Assembly (NCBI RefSeq): GCF_002979775.1
Contig: NZ_PCPR01000002.1
Location: 310,001-374,000, forward strand
From: Arthrobacter sp. MYb23
GTDB lineage: Bacteria > Actinomycetota > Actinomycetes > Actinomycetales > Micrococcaceae
DNA length: 64,000 nucleotides
Reading direction: 5' to 3'
In this document: positions 50,112 to 60,124 of the stretch, piece by piece
Position numbering within the stretch: the first letter of the stretch is position 1
Layout of the letters: the number at the start of each line of letters is the position of its first letter
Program-made: the position numbers and the translations under genes
The notes under the pieces: model-generated
Databases searched by the model: none
What the model was told of the DNA's origin: nothing
Seen by the model: only the letters and a program-made list of their open reading frames with translations

Positions 50112-51818
50112 TTAGCCACCTAACAGGGAGCGGTGCGCTTCCCGCCGTCGTGCTTGTTCATCAGGGTCCGGCACCGGCAGCGAGGCGATGAGCCGCTTGG
50201 TGTAGTCGTGTTGAGGTGAGCCCATCACCTGGTTACCAATCCCCTGCTCCACCAGCCGTCCCTTGTACAGCACGCCAACCCAGTGGGACAACATGTCCAC
50301 TACTGCGAGGTCGTGGCTGATGAAGAGCGCCGCGAAACCGTACTGCTCCTGGATGTCCTTGAACAGGTCCAGGACTTTCGCCTGCACCGAAACGTCAAGG
50401 GCGGATGTGGGTTCGTCGGCGATCAACAGGCGCGGGTTGAGCGCAAGCGATCTCGCCAGGGAGGCGCGCTGCCGCTGCCCACCGGACAGCTCGTGCGGGT
50501 ACCGTTCCGCGTACGACGCCGGCAGCTGGACTGATTCGAGCAGCTCACCTACCTTCTTCCTCGCCTCAGCGGCGCTTGGCCGGGTGTGGATCAGCAGCGG
50601 TTCGGCGACGCACTCGCCGATGGTGAGGTGCGGATTGAAGGAGGCCGCCGGATCTTGGAACACGAAGCCGATGTCCTTGCGAAGCGGACGGAAGGTGCGC
50701 TCCTTGAAGTCCAACATCTCGTACCCGAGGACCTTAAGACTGCCCCCTGTGGTCCGTGTCAGGCCGGCAATGGCCCGGCCGATGGTTGATTTTCCGGAAC
50801 CGGATTCACCCACCAACCCAAAGACCTCATTCTCGGACACCGTAAAGCTGACATCATCCACGGCCTTGAATCCGTGCCTGCCGAATCGCCCGGGGTATTC
50901 GATGGTGAGGTTCTTCGCCTCCACCAGGATTTTGCCTTCCTGATGGAGCCGGCCCCGGGCGCCCTCGGAGGCAGAGTTTCGTCCGAGGTGCGGCACAGCG
51001 GCCAGCAACTTCTTTGTGTACTCCTGCCGGGGTTCGGCAAAAAGGATCTTTGCGGGGGCCTCCTCCACAACATCGCCCTGGTACATGACCACAACCCGGT
51101 CGGCCAGATCCGCCACAACACCCATGTTGTGGGTGATGAGCACGATCGAGGTGCCGTAGTTGTCCCTCAAATCGCGCAGGAGCTGGAGGATCTCGGCCTG
51201 GACTGTGACGTCCAAGGCCGTGGTGGGCTCATCGGCAACGATCAGTCCGGGGTTGAGCGCCAACGCCGCGGCTATGACCACGCGTTGCTTCTGGCCACCG
51301 GAGAACTGGTGTGGATAGTAGTTGACCCGCGTTTCAGGGTCAGGGATGCCCACCTTGCGAAGTGCCTCGGTTGCCCTTTCCTTGGCTTCCTTGGCGGAGA
51401 CGCGCCGTCCGTCCGTGGAGTGTGCCCGGATGCCTTCGGCAATCTGCCAGCCCACGGTGAAGACCGGATTCAGCGCCGTGGAGGGCTCCTGGAACACCAT
51501 GGCCACATCGCGGCCACGGATTTTGCGGAGGGTGGATTGGCTGACGCTAATGATGTTGTTGCCATTGATCACCACGGCTCCGGAGCTGATGGCTGTTTCC
51601 GGAAGCAGGCCCAGGATGGTCTTGGCCGTCACCGTTTTGCCGGAACCCGATTCACCCACGATGGCCACAACTTCACCGGCTCCAACGTTCAGGCTGACAT
51701 CTTTGACAGCATGAACGTCCCCGCCGTCAGTGGCGAAGGTGACTTGGAGCCGGTCAATAGTGAGTACCGGCTGTTCGGTGCCTGTCCGGTCTGCGACGTT
51801 TCCCAGGTTGGTGGTCAT
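50112..51818 (-). CDS. dppD: Peptide ABC transporter, fused double ATP-binding protein (DppD+DppF type)
   Basis: A 568-aa protein with two ABC ATPase domains. Domain 1 has Walker A GESGSGKTVTAKTIL, signature FSGGQKQRVVIA and Walker B LIVADEPTTALDV; domain 2 has GESGSGKSTIG, LSGGQRQRASLA and LLIADEPTSALDV. Both sites look active. Most dpp/opp systems use two separate genes; the fusion matches mycobacterial DppD. The ATG at 51818 overlaps the permease stop by 4 nt and fixes the start. It powers dppB/dppC transport of the peptide bound by the lipoprotein at 54052-55680. Confidence 0.94.
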   Translation of the reverse strand: MTTNLGNVADRTGTEQPVLTIDRLQVTFATDGGDVHAVKDVSLNVGAGEVVAIVGESGSGKTVTAKTILGLLPETAISSGAVVINGNNIISVSQSTLRKIRGRDVAMVFQEPSTALNPVFTVGWQIAEGIRAHSTDGRRVSAKEAKERATEALRKVGIPDPETRVNYYPHQFSGGQKQRVVIAAALALNPGLIVADEPTTALDVTVQAEILQLLRDLRDNYGTSIVLITHNMGVVADLADRVVVMYQGDVVEEAPAKILFAEPRQEYTKKLLAAVPHLGRNSASEGARGRLHQEGKILVEAKNLTIEYPGRFGRHGFKAVDDVSFTVSENEVFGLVGESGSGKSTIGRAIAGLTRTTGGSLKVLGYEMLDFKERTFRPLRKDIGFVFQDPAASFNPHLTIGECVAEPLLIHTRPSAAEARKKVGELLESVQLPASYAERYPHELSGGQRQRASLARSLALNPRLLIADEPTSALDVSVQAKVLDLFKDIQEQYGFAALFISHDLAVVDMLSHWVGVLYKGRLVEQGIGNQVMGSPQHDYTKRLIASLPVPDPDEQARRREAHRSLLGG

Positions 51819-52828
51819 GACTTCCCTGCCTCTGCCGGGTTTGCCGGCGATTCTGGTCCTGCCTGTGTAGCCCGTACTGGTGTTCGGCCCGCGCGTTTGC
51901 GGCCACGGATCCGGGGGTCGTTGAGGTCGTTGATGCTTTCGCCCACCAAGGTCAGCCCCAAGACGGTCAGAACAATGGCAATTCCGGGGAAGACCCCGGT
52001 CCACCAAATGCCGGATGAGGTATCAGCCAGTGCTTTGTTGAGGTCGAAACCCCATTCAGCCGCTGACGTCGGCTCGATCCCGAAGCCAAGGAACCCCAGT
52101 CCTGCAAGTGTCAGGATCGCTTCGGAGGCGTTGAGGGTGAACATGAGCGGCAGGGTCCGGGTGGCGTTCTTGAAAATGTGCCGCCCGATGATGCGCGCAC
52201 TGGACGCCCCCAGGACCTTGGCTGATTCCACGAACGGCTCGGCCTTGAGCCGGATGGTCTCTGCACGGATGACCCGGAAGTATTGAGGCACAAAAACCAC
52301 GGTGATGGAGAAAGCACAGGAGAAGATGCCGCCCCAGAAGCTGGATTGCCCGCGGCTGATCACGATGGAAATCACGATTGCCAGGAGCAGGGTTGGAAAT
52401 GCGTAGATGGCGTCTGCCACGACCACCAGGATCCGGTCCAGCCAACCTCCGAAGTATCCGCTGAGAAGCCCAAGGACCACACCGAGGAACAGGGACATGG
52501 CCACGGAGACGATGATGACTGTCACGGCGGTTTGGGAACCCCAAACCACCCGCGACAGGACGTCGTAACCGCCAACGGTTGTTCCCAGAAGGTGCTTGGC
52601 GCCCGGAGCTTCCTGGGTGGGAAACGAGCCGGAGTCATCGCTGAGCTGGGAGTATCCACAGGGAGCAAGGAGGGGGGCGAAGATGCTGGTCAGCAGGAAG
52701 ATTCCGCTGAGGACTACACCCACAATGAGCATGCCCCGCTGAAGGCCGACGCTCTTTTTCAGGTGGCTGATCACAGGAAGCCGGGAAAACAAGGGCTGCT
52801 TAGGCCGGGTCAATTGAGGAGTGCTCAT
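51815..52828 (-). CDS. dppC: Peptide ABC transporter permease, DppC type
   Basis: A 337-aa permease with a cytosolic N-terminus (about 35 residues), helix 1 near 35-55 (GMLIVGVVLSGIFLLTSIFAPLLAP) and the C-terminal BPD transport domain with the EAA-like loop EPFVESAKVLGASSARIIGRHIFKN. About six helices are predicted. The C-terminus has an Arg/Ala/Pro-rich tail (RIRGRKRAGRTPVRATQ). It forms the channel with DppB. It follows dppB after 2 nt and overlaps the ATPase gene. Confidence 0.94.
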   Translation of the reverse strand: MSTPQLTRPKQPLFSRLPVISHLKKSVGLQRGMLIVGVVLSGIFLLTSIFAPLLAPCGYSQLSDDSGSFPTQEAPGAKHLLGTTVGGYDVLSRVVWGSQTAVTVIIVSVAMSLFLGVVLGLLSGYFGGWLDRILVVVADAIYAFPTLLLAIVISIVISRGQSSFWGGIFSCAFSITVVFVPQYFRVIRAETIRLKAEPFVESAKVLGASSARIIGRHIFKNATRTLPLMFTLNASEAILTLAGLGFLGFGIEPTSAAEWGFDLNKALADTSSGIWWTGVFPGIAIVLTVLGLTLVGESINDLNDPRIRGRKRAGRTPVRATQAGPESPANPAEAGKS

Positions 52829-52830
52829 GG

Positions 52831-53922
52831 TCAGTACCTCACTCGGGGGTCGATGAGCGCGGCAATGATATCCACGATGAAGTTGGTGACGGCGACGATG
52901 ATGGCCAGCAGCACCACGATGCCTTGGACGGCCACGAAGTCACGGGCGTTCAAGTACTGCACCAATTGGTAGCCCAGGCCCTTCCACTCAAAGGTGGTTT
53001 CGGTGAGGATGGCGCCGCCAAGCATCAGGGCAATTTGCAGGCCCATGACGGTAATGATGGGAATCAGTGCCGGTTTGTACGCGTGCTTGGTCACCAGCCG
53101 GAACTCGCTGACGCCCCTTGAGCGCCCTGCCTCGATGTAGTCCTTTCCCAAAGTTCCGATCACATTGGTGCGGACCAGGCGAAGGAAAACACCTGCGGTG
53201 AGTAAGCCGAGTGCGATTGCCGGGAGGACTGCGTGGGAAGCAATGTCACCAAGTGCCGTGAAATTTCCACTGCGCAGCGCATCCAGCCAGTAGATACCGG
53301 AGGGCGCTGCCAGAGCACTCATGGTGAGTTCCGTACGCGTGGAGGCACGGCCAGCTACCGGGAACCAGCCGAGCCAGACGGAAAACGTCAGTTTGAGGAG
53401 CAGTCCCGAGAAGAAAACCGGGGTTGCGTAGCAAAGGATGGCGAAAAACCTCAACAGGGCATCGGGGGTCTTGTCCCGGTGCTGGGCGGCGATAAGCCCG
53501 AACGGGATACCGACTGCAAGAGCCACGATCAGTGCGTTGATGGAGAGTTCGAGGGTGGCTGCGCCGAAGGTGGTCAGCACCTCCAGTACAGGGCGCCGGT
53601 CAGTGATGGTGGTTCCGAAATTCCCGGTGATCAGCTGGCGAAGATACTCGAAGTATTGAACCAGCACCGGACGGTCATACCCGGCGTCGTGGATGCGTTG
53701 GGCCAGGACGTCCGGGGGCAGGCGTCCGCCTTGGGATGCGGTGATGGGATCTCCAATGACCCTCATCAGGAAGAAGACCAGTGTTACCAAAATAAAGACG
53801 GTGGGAATGATCAGGAAGAACCTGATCACGATGTACCTTCCCAGCCCTCCCCCGGCTTTGGACTTGCTCTTGGGAGCAACGATGCCGGGCTCCGCCTCGG
53901 GAACCTCAATAAGTGTTGTCAT
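52831..53922 (-). CDS. dppB: Peptide ABC transporter permease, DppB type
   Basis: A 363-aa permease with a hydrophilic N-terminus of about 28 residues, helix 1 (IVIRFFLIIPTVFILVTLVFFLMRVI), and the DppB signature GDPITA with LVQYFEYLRQLITGNFG. The EAA-like loop is DYIEAGRSRGVSEFRLVTKHAYKPALI. It pairs with DppC. It is separated from the binding-protein gene by 129 nt that contain a perfect hairpin. Confidence 0.94.
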   Translation of the reverse strand: MTTLIEVPEAEPGIVAPKSKSKAGGGLGRYIVIRFFLIIPTVFILVTLVFFLMRVIGDPITASQGGRLPPDVLAQRIHDAGYDRPVLVQYFEYLRQLITGNFGTTITDRRPVLEVLTTFGAATLELSINALIVALAVGIPFGLIAAQHRDKTPDALLRFFAILCYATPVFFSGLLLKLTFSVWLGWFPVAGRASTRTELTMSALAAPSGIYWLDALRSGNFTALGDIASHAVLPAIALGLLTAGVFLRLVRTNVIGTLGKDYIEAGRSRGVSEFRLVTKHAYKPALIPIITVMGLQIALMLGGAILTETTFEWKGLGYQLVQYLNARDFVAVQGIVVLLAIIVAVTNFIVDIIAALIDPRVRY

Positions 53923-53997
53923 GTGTTACCTGCATTTCCTGCCCGTGGATTGCGCGGGGTTGTCTCATGCGTGCCGGCCACGTTGGTGGTCAGCAAA

Positions 53998-54030
53998 GGA
54001 GGCGGGACACCGGATCAGTGTCCCGCCTCC
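53998..54030 (-). promoter_or_regulatory. Intercistronic hairpin between dppA and dppB
   Basis: Perfect 13-bp arms GGAGGCGGGACAC / GTGTCCCGCCTCC with a 7-nt loop; TTTGCTG follows on the minus strand. A partial terminator or mRNA stabiliser here would keep the binding protein more abundant than the permeases. Confidence 0.65.
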
Positions 54031-54051
54031 CTACTCATCACGAAGGTGCGG

Positions 54052-55680
54052 TTACTTGGAAATTACGCCCAGGCGGAACTTGAAGGACGGATCCAGGGTC
54101 TTCTCGACTCCGTTGACGCCGCTTCCGGCTACCGCCACCTGCGCACCCTGAAGCAGGGGCAGTGTGGAGATGTCCTTGGCGAGGGCGGTCTGAACTTCCT
54201 TGATGGCCGCTTCACGCTTGGTCTTGTCCGCTTCGGTGAGTTGCTTGCCGATGAGATCGTTGACCGTTGCGTTGTTGTAGTGGTTCTTCAGGAAGCCGCC
54301 CTCGGGGAAGAACGGGGTGAGGTAGTTGTCGGCATCGCTGAAGTCCGGGAACCAGCCAAACTGGAACAACGGGTATTCGTCAGCACGGCTGGCCTTGCTG
54401 TATGTGACCCATTCAGTGGACTGCAGGTTCACCGTGAAGAGCCCGGACTTTTCCAGCTGCTCTTTGACCATGGCGTACTCATCTCCGGAGGATCCACCGT
54501 AGTGGTCCGGGTTGTACTGCAGGTTCAGGGCCACGGGTTCAGTAATGCCAGCGTCCGTCAGGACCTTCTTGGCCTTGTCCAGGCTGGGCTTTCCGTCATC
54601 TCCATAAGCATCCTTGAAGGACTCGCTGGCACCGAGGAATCCGCTGGGAACATTTGAGTACAGGGGCAGGTAGGTGCCCTTGTAGACCTGGTCAGCGATC
54701 GCTTGCCGGTCAACCAAGTTGGCAATGGCCTGGCGAACGGCCAGTGCCTTCGCTGCGTCCGCGCCGGCCGCTTTGGTTCCATAGGGCATGGTGTCGAAGT
54801 TGAAGGTGACGTAACGGATCTCGCCACCCGGACCGGTGAGGACCTTGACCTTGGAATCTTTACGGAGATCATCGATGTCCGTGGCACTGAGGCTGCGGAA
54901 AGCAACGTCAATGGCTCCTTGCTGGATTTCCAGCTTCAGGTTGGTGGGGCTGGCGTAGTACTTGATGGTGGCTGCATCGTTGGCCGGTTTGCCAAGAGCA
55001 CCTTGGTAATCGGCGAAGGCCTTGAAACTGACGAGCTCGTTCTTCTTATAGCTGTCAATCGTGTACTGGCCGTAGAACGCGTTTTCCTTGATGATCTCGT
55101 CGTCTGCAAGGATCTTGTCGGCCGGGAAGACTTCATCGTCCACGATCGGCGCGGCGGGGCTGCTGAGGATCTGGCTGAACGTCTGATCATTGGCGTTCTT
55201 CAACTTGAAGACCACTGTGGTGGCGTCCGGTGTGCTGACGCTCTCGATGTTGGTCAGCAGCGAAGCCGGCCCAGCGGGGTCGTTGATTGCCACCTGCCGA
55301 TCGAAGGAATGCTTCACGTCCTTGGAATCCAAGGTGTGCCCGTTGGCCCACTTGAGCCCGGACTTGAGCTTGACTGTGTACTCCGACGGCGCCGTGAACG
55401 ACGACGATTCGGCGAGGTCCGGAACGGGTTCCGCACCTCCGGGCTTGGAATTGAGCAGGAATGAGTAGACCTGGTTCATCACCATAAATGAACCGTTGTC
55501 ATAGGATCCTGCGGGGTCCAGCGACGTGACTTTGTCAGTAGTGCCGTAGGCGATGGGGCCCGCGGCCGCCGGAGCGGAGGATGAGCCGCCGCCGGAGGGT
55601 CCCGTGCATGCCGTCAAGGCGAGCGCGGAGATGCCCGCCAGCGCGATAACGCCGTGCAGGGCCTTCTTGTTCAGTGCCAT
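54052..55680 (-). CDS. dppA: Peptide ABC transporter substrate-binding lipoprotein (SBP family 5)
   Basis: A 542-aa lipoprotein: signal MALNKKALHGVIALAGISALALTAC with lipobox ALTAC, then the family 5 fold (VTSLDPAGSYDNGSFMVMNQVYSFLL, VKLKSGLKWANGHTLDSKDVKHSFDR). Near residue 290 is VRQAIANLVDRQAIADQVYKG, a typical peptide/nickel binding protein motif. The ATG at 55680 fits the signal peptide; the longer frame to 55755 does not. It is the first gene of the dpp operon. The ligand may be peptide or another solute. Confidence 0.93.
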   Translation of the reverse strand: MALNKKALHGVIALAGISALALTACTGPSGGGSSSAPAAAGPIAYGTTDKVTSLDPAGSYDNGSFMVMNQVYSFLLNSKPGGAEPVPDLAESSSFTAPSEYTVKLKSGLKWANGHTLDSKDVKHSFDRQVAINDPAGPASLLTNIESVSTPDATTVVFKLKNANDQTFSQILSSPAAPIVDDEVFPADKILADDEIIKENAFYGQYTIDSYKKNELVSFKAFADYQGALGKPANDAATIKYYASPTNLKLEIQQGAIDVAFRSLSATDIDDLRKDSKVKVLTGPGGEIRYVTFNFDTMPYGTKAAGADAAKALAVRQAIANLVDRQAIADQVYKGTYLPLYSNVPSGFLGASESFKDAYGDDGKPSLDKAKKVLTDAGITEPVALNLQYNPDHYGGSSGDEYAMVKEQLEKSGLFTVNLQSTEWVTYSKASRADEYPLFQFGWFPDFSDADNYLTPFFPEGGFLKNHYNNATVNDLIGKQLTEADKTKREAAIKEVQTALAKDISTLPLLQGAQVAVAGSGVNGVEKTLDPSFKFRLGVISK

Positions 55681-55851
55681 CTGGTGAACCTTCTGTTCGA
55701 TGGATTCGGCACGCCGCCGTGGGATATTTGTGACGGAGCGCACTCTTGATTCCACGATTCAACCAGATTTCGAAGGCCGCGAACCCCTTATCTTGTGATT
55801 TGAGACACAAAATTTACTTTCCAGTAGGTTCCGCTGCAGGGCCCCTGGCTC

Positions 55852-56991
55852 TTAGAGGACTTCCCGCTGAAGGGACCGGGCAGCATCAATGGTTGCCTGT
55901 CCCAGGACACGGCTGCCCTGGTAGAGAACAACGGTCTGCCCCGGGGCCACGCCGCGCAAGGGATCCGTCAACGTGACCACGAGCTGGGCCCGCTCAACAC
56001 CGGAATCATCAGCGACGGCCTCCACCCGGGCGACCGCTGGAACGGGATCGCCATGAGCCCTGACTTGGGCATGGCAGTCGAACTCAGCGCCGCTGGCAAC
56101 CTCGGAAATGGGCAAACCGGCCCACGAAACCTTGATGCCTCGGATCTCGTCGATTGCCAGCAAGGCTTCCGGCCCCACAACCACTTTGTTTTCCTTGGGA
56201 CGGATCTCCAGGACGAACCGCGGCTTGCCATCTGCCGCAGGGGTACCCAGCTTGAGGCCGCGTCGCTGCCCCACGGTGAAGGCGTTGGCGCCTGGGTGTT
56301 CGCCAACCTTGGCACCGGTTTCGTCAACGATGTCCCCGGTGGTCATGTCGATCTTTTCGGCCAGCCAACCGCGGGTATCACCGTCGGAGATAAAGCAGAT
56401 GTCGTGGCTGTCCGGCTTGTTGGCCACGGACAGACCCCGGCGTTCCGCCTCGGCACGTACTTCAGCCTTGGAAGGAGTGTCCGCCAGCGGGAACATGGAG
56501 TGCTTCAGTTGCTCGTGGGTCAGGACACCCAGGACGTAGCTCTGGTCCTTGGCCCAATCTGCGGCGCGGTGGAGTTCCCGGTTCCCGTCGGCGTCTTCGA
56601 TGACCTTGGCGTAGTGTCCGGTGCACACGGCATCGAAACCCAGCGCGATGGCCTTCTCCAGAAGGGCGGCGAACTTGATCCGCTCGTTGCATCGCATGCA
56701 GGGGTTGGGCGTCCTGCCCGCGGCGTACTCGTCAATGAAGTCCTGGACGACGTCTTCCTTGAAGCGCTCGGAGAAGTCCCACACGTAATACGGAATTCCC
56801 AGGACATCGCAGGCACGCCAAGCATCGCGCGAATCTTCGATGGTGCAGCAGCCCCGGCTTCCCGTGCGCAGTGTGCCGGGCATGCGCGATAACGCAAGGT
56901 GGACTCCGACGACGTCGTGTCCGGCCTCCACGGCCCGGGCTGCGGCCACGGCGGAGTCAACCCCGCCGCTCATTGCTGCAAGTACTCGCAT
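55852..56991 (-). CDS. mnmA: tRNA-specific 2-thiouridylase MnmA
   Basis: A 379-aa enzyme that thiolates U34 of Lys, Glu and Gln tRNAs. The PP-loop is [14 protein letters not shown]. The first catalytic Cys lies in [12 protein letters not shown] and the second in [12 protein letters not shown]. The C-terminal beta-barrel starts near 290. Sulfur comes from a cysteine desulfurase, encoded directly upstream at 57120-58340. Order and orientation match mnmA-iscS in Mycobacterium. No clear RBS is needed to fix the start, as [10 protein letters not shown] is the family N-terminus. Confidence 0.97.
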   Translation of the reverse strand: MRVLAAMSGGVDSAVAAARAVEAGHDVVGVHLALSRMPGTLRTGSRGCCTIEDSRDAWRACDVLGIPYYVWDFSERFKEDVVQDFIDEYAAGRTPNPCMRCNERIKFAALLEKAIALGFDAVCTGHYAKVIEDADGNRELHRAADWAKDQSYVLGVLTHEQLKHSMFPLADTPSKAEVRAEAERRGLSVANKPDSHDICFISDGDTRGWLAEKIDMTTGDIVDETGAKVGEHPGANAFTVGQRRGLKLGTPAADGKPRFVLEIRPKENKVVVGPEALLAIDEIRGIKVSWAGLPISEVASGAEFDCHAQVRAHGDPVPAVARVEAVADDSGVERAQLVVTLTDPLRGVAPGQTVVLYQGSRVLGQATIDAARSLQREVL

Positions 56992-57119
56992 GCTGGCTTT
57001 CTGTCTGTGGGATTTGGAGCAACCGATCCGGCTGGGAACAGCCGGCGTGCCCGTCTATTCTAGCCTGCTTTACCATCCGCCCTAAAACCCCGTCAACCAG
57101 AATCGGGTTCAGAAAGCAA

Positions 57120-58340
57120 TCAAAGTGTTTGCCGGGCTACAGTCGCCGCTGTCTGAATGCTTGATTCGTGACCAGCCATTCCTGCCTGCTGCGCCCTCAG
57201 GCACGCCTCGGGAAGTGCCGTGAGGAGCACCTCCACATCCGCATCGGTGGATTCATGGCCCAAGGTGAAACGCTGGGCGCCACGGGCTGTGTCCTCATCC
57301 AGGCCCATGGCCAGGAGGACATGCGAAGGCCGGGGCACGCCGGCCGTGCAGGCCGAACCGGTAGAGGATTCGACGCCGGCCAGGTCCAAGAGGAAGAGCA
57401 GTGAGTCTCCCTCGCAACCAGGGAAGGTGAAATGAGCGTTTCCGGGCAGCCTCCCGTCACCGGGGGCACCTCTGAGCACTGCGTCAGGAACCGACTCGCG
57501 AACACCGCTGATAAGACGCTCGCGCAACAAGCTCAGGCGCTCCCGCTCAGCCGCGAGGTTTGCCGTGACAGCTTGCGCCGCAGCGGCGAAGGCAGCGATC
57601 GCGGGGGTATCCAGCGTTCCCGAGCGAACGTCACGCTCTTGGCCGCCTCCGTGCTGTACAGGAGTCAGTTTCACTGCCCTGCCCAGGAAAAGGGCACCAA
57701 CCCCCACAGGCCCACCAAGCTTGTGCCCGGAGACGGACATCGCAGAGAGTCCGGAACCACGGAAATCCACAGGGATCGATCCGAAAGCCTGGACGGCGTC
57801 GGAGTGAACCGGGATTCCGTGCGGCTTCGCGAGCTCCACGATCTCCGTAACGGGCTGGATGGTGCCGACTTCATTATTGGCCCACATCACGGTGACCAAT
57901 GCTACTGATCCGGGGTCGCGTTCAATTTCCTGCTTGACTGCCTCGAGCCGGACCTTCCCGTCGCTATCCACGGGAAGCCAGACAACATCTGCGCCTTCAT
58001 GCTTTTCAAGCCATTCGACGGTATCCATGACCGCATGATGCTCGACGGCGGAGCACAGGATGCGGGTCCGCCGAGCATCTTCGTCCCGTCTGGCCCAAAA
58101 AAGTCCCTTGACTGCCAGGTTGTCAGCTTCGGTACCACCGGAGGTGAAAATGACTTCGGAGGGATGCGCCCCGGCTGCAGCCGCAAGCGTCTCCCTGGCG
58201 TCCTCTACTGCCCGCCTGGCGCGGCGACCTGCGCCGTGCAGCGACGAAGGGTTGCCGGTACGCGCCAACTCGCGCGTCATGACAGCGAGCGCTTCGGCCG
58301 ACAGGGGCGTGGTTGCAGCATGGTCAAGGTATACAGGCAC
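57120..58340 (-). CDS. iscS: Cysteine desulfurase (IscS/NifS family)
   Basis: A 406-aa PLP enzyme that removes sulfur from cysteine for MnmA and other acceptors. The N-terminus is VYLDHAATTPL, the Schiff-base lysine is in SVSGHKLGGPVGVG and the active-site Cys in SSTGSACTAGVP. The Cys loop is the long type expected of IscS. The start GTG follows AGAGG very closely, so its RBS is not ideal. It is 128 nt upstream of mnmA and probably co-transcribed. Confidence 0.94.
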   Translation of the reverse strand: MPVYLDHAATTPLSAEALAVMTRELARTGNPSSLHGAGRRARRAVEDARETLAAAAGAHPSEVIFTSGGTEADNLAVKGLFWARRDEDARRTRILCSAVEHHAVMDTVEWLEKHEGADVVWLPVDSDGKVRLEAVKQEIERDPGSVALVTVMWANNEVGTIQPVTEIVELAKPHGIPVHSDAVQAFGSIPVDFRGSGLSAMSVSGHKLGGPVGVGALFLGRAVKLTPVQHGGGQERDVRSGTLDTPAIAAFAAAAQAVTANLAAERERLSLLRERLISGVRESVPDAVLRGAPGDGRLPGNAHFTFPGCEGDSLLFLLDLAGVESSTGSACTAGVPRPSHVLLAMGLDEDTARGAQRFTLGHESTDADVEVLLTALPEACLRAQQAGMAGHESSIQTAATVARQTL

Positions 58341-58445
58341 CCTCTAATTCTACCGACGCAGTCATTCAGGCAGCGCCGGGTACTCAGGAGTCGTGGTGCA
58401 GGCGGTGATGCGTGCGCATCCATGCCCCCGCATACCGGGGCATGA

Positions 58446-59117
58446 TCAGGACGGCGGGACCACGACGAGCTGCGCCAAGGTCTCTGCACGCGCGGCCGCC
58501 AAGGTGGTGTCATCCGGGCACGACAGGGAAACATACACCGAGGACGCGGGAGCGCTGAATAACCTGGCCAGGACAAGGGCCGGCTTGCCACCGGATGCTG
58601 CCGACGATTCCAAGCTAAGGAACTCCACGCTGTGTTGCGGTTTATCGGAGCCTTCTCCCCAACGCAAGGACGCCGGTTTCAGACCATCCAGCTCACCTGC
58701 ATTGAGGTACGTAAACAGTTCCTTGGTTGAAGCAGCATCGTCGCCTGCAACCACCAGTGGGCCCTGATTCACGCTGACCCGGACAGCGAGTGTGCACCCG
58801 TCCGTCTTCTTGTATCTGTTTTCACCCTGCATTGCGGAGTGAACCACCGACCATCCTGGAACCTCCTCCAACCGCGTGGAAACTGTCACGGGGTCCCCCG
58901 GGGCCAAAGTGCCTCCGGCCGTCAGCGGCAAGTCCTTCGCAGCCACCGCGGCCGCGTCGTGTCCAGGAGTGATGGTGGGGGTTGCCAGCGTGGATACCGA
59001 CGGCGACGGTTTAGGTGCTGCGGGGTCGGGAACATTGACGCTGCAGCCAGCCAGCAGAACACCAGCGGCTCCGATGGCAACCAGACCGGCCAGTCGTCGT
59101 CGAACGTTGCTCGCCAC
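58446..59117 (-). CDS. Hypothetical lipoprotein
   Basis: A 223-aa lipoprotein: signal VASNVRRRLAGLVAIGAAGVLLAGC with lipobox LLAGC, a Pro/Ser/Thr linker, then a beta-rich domain with VSTRLEEVPGWSVVHSAMQGENRYKKTDGCTLAVRV and a closing VYVSLSCPDDTTLAAARAETLAQLVVV. Two later Cys residues could form a disulfide. I chose the GTG at 59117 because AAGGAG lies about 6 nt upstream. It does not match a named family that I recognise. Confidence 0.78.
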   Translation of the reverse strand: MASNVRRRLAGLVAIGAAGVLLAGCSVNVPDPAAPKPSPSVSTLATPTITPGHDAAAVAAKDLPLTAGGTLAPGDPVTVSTRLEEVPGWSVVHSAMQGENRYKKTDGCTLAVRVSVNQGPLVVAGDDAASTKELFTYLNAGELDGLKPASLRWGEGSDKPQHSVEFLSLESSAASGGKPALVLARLFSAPASSVYVSLSCPDDTTLAAARAETLAQLVVVPPS

Positions 59118-59236
59118 TATGTCTCCTTGCCGTGCGGTCTGAAATATGGTGTCGGAACCGTGCCGACCGACTCGCCGCACACTTCCCGCGGCCTGTCACC
59201 GCGATCGAGTCTAGCTGCCCGCCGCAGCGGGGCTCA

Positions 59237-60124
59237 CTATGCGAGAACCCACAAACCCGCAGGAACCACATCGACGTCCACAGGCAATTCAGCGATGCGC
59301 TCGCCGTCCGCGTAGGCCACCACTCCTGCGGCCTCCAAGCGCACCTTGCGGACGCGCCTGATTTCCACGGCGGGATGGCTGGTGTGCTTTCCGGCGAAAA
59401 CCTTGGGAAACACAGCCAGGAAACGGAGCCTGGACAGGGGTTTGACCACAAACATGTCCAGCCAGCCGTCATCGGGCACCGCCTCAGGGGTGATCTTCAT
59501 GCCCCCGCCAATGAACTGTCCGTTGGCCACCGAAATGAGCAGGGCGGGCTGAAACCAGGTCACGTCATCGGCAGTGACGGTGTAGGTAATCCGGCGGAAA
59601 GAGCCCAACTCCCTGAGCATCGCAAGGTTGTAGCGGCTCTTCCCCCGGGGCCAGCTCCACGAATTGGCCCGCTCGTTGACCGCTGCATCAAACCCGGCGG
59701 AGAGGACGCCAGCGAAGTACGTCGTCCGGTTGCCTGCGGTAATCCTGCCGGCATCAATCCTGCGCCCCCCGGTTTCCAACGCATCCAGCAATCGGCGGCA
59801 CGCGGCCTTGGTGTCCTTTAGAGGCAAAGCCAACAGCCGCGCCACATCATTGCCCGTCCCGCCGGGAACGATGCCCAGGGGGATGTCCAGCCCGGCGAGC
59901 GCATTGACGCCCAGATGAACCATGCCATCGCCACCCACCACTACCAACGCCTTCAGCCCGGTTGCCAGCGTCCGGTCCACTGATCTCCGCAGGGCGTCAT
60001 AGTTTTCAGCTTCAAGCACGACGACGTCCCACCCGGCGGCGCGGATGAATTCTGCGGCCTGGTGCCCGACATTGCGCGTCCGGCCAAAAGAGGCCGCGGG
60101 ATTAACGGCAACAGCGATTTTCAT
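59237..60124 (-). CDS. Diacylglycerol kinase family protein (DagK/YegS-like)
   Basis: A 295-aa lipid kinase-like protein. Motifs are VNPAASFGRTRN, VVVGGDGMVHLGVNAL (GGDGT-type) and LGIVPGGTGNDVARLLALP. The C-terminal beta domain holds PDDGWLDMFVVKPLSRL. It likely phosphorylates diacylglycerol or a polyprenol-like lipid. MKIAVAVNPAASFG is the usual N-terminus; the ATG at 60124 has no strong RBS and the frame continues to 60190. It is divergent from the J-domain gene. Confidence 0.9.
   Translation of the reverse strand: MKIAVAVNPAASFGRTRNVGHQAAEFIRAAGWDVVVLEAENYDALRRSVDRTLATGLKALVVVGGDGMVHLGVNALAGLDIPLGIVPGGTGNDVARLLALPLKDTKAACRRLLDALETGGRRIDAGRITAGNRTTYFAGVLSAGFDAAVNERANSWSWPRGKSRYNLAMLRELGSFRRITYTVTADDVTWFQPALLISVANGQFIGGGMKITPEAVPDDGWLDMFVVKPLSRLRFLAVFPKVFAGKHTSHPAVEIRRVRKVRLEAAGVVAYADGERIAELPVDVDVVPAGLWVLA

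Noticed and set aside
50874..52286. A 470-codon plus-strand frame over the ABC ATPase and permease genes
   Set aside because: It crosses two well supported genes, and its composition is that of a shadow frame.
53233..54657. A 474-codon plus-strand frame over dppB and dppA
   Set aside because: It spans an intergenic hairpin and two conserved genes and resembles no protein family.
58421..58444. CATGCCCC / GGGGCATG hairpin just after the lipoprotein stop
   Set aside because: The stem is only 8 bp and no U-run follows on the minus strand, so I do not call it a terminator.
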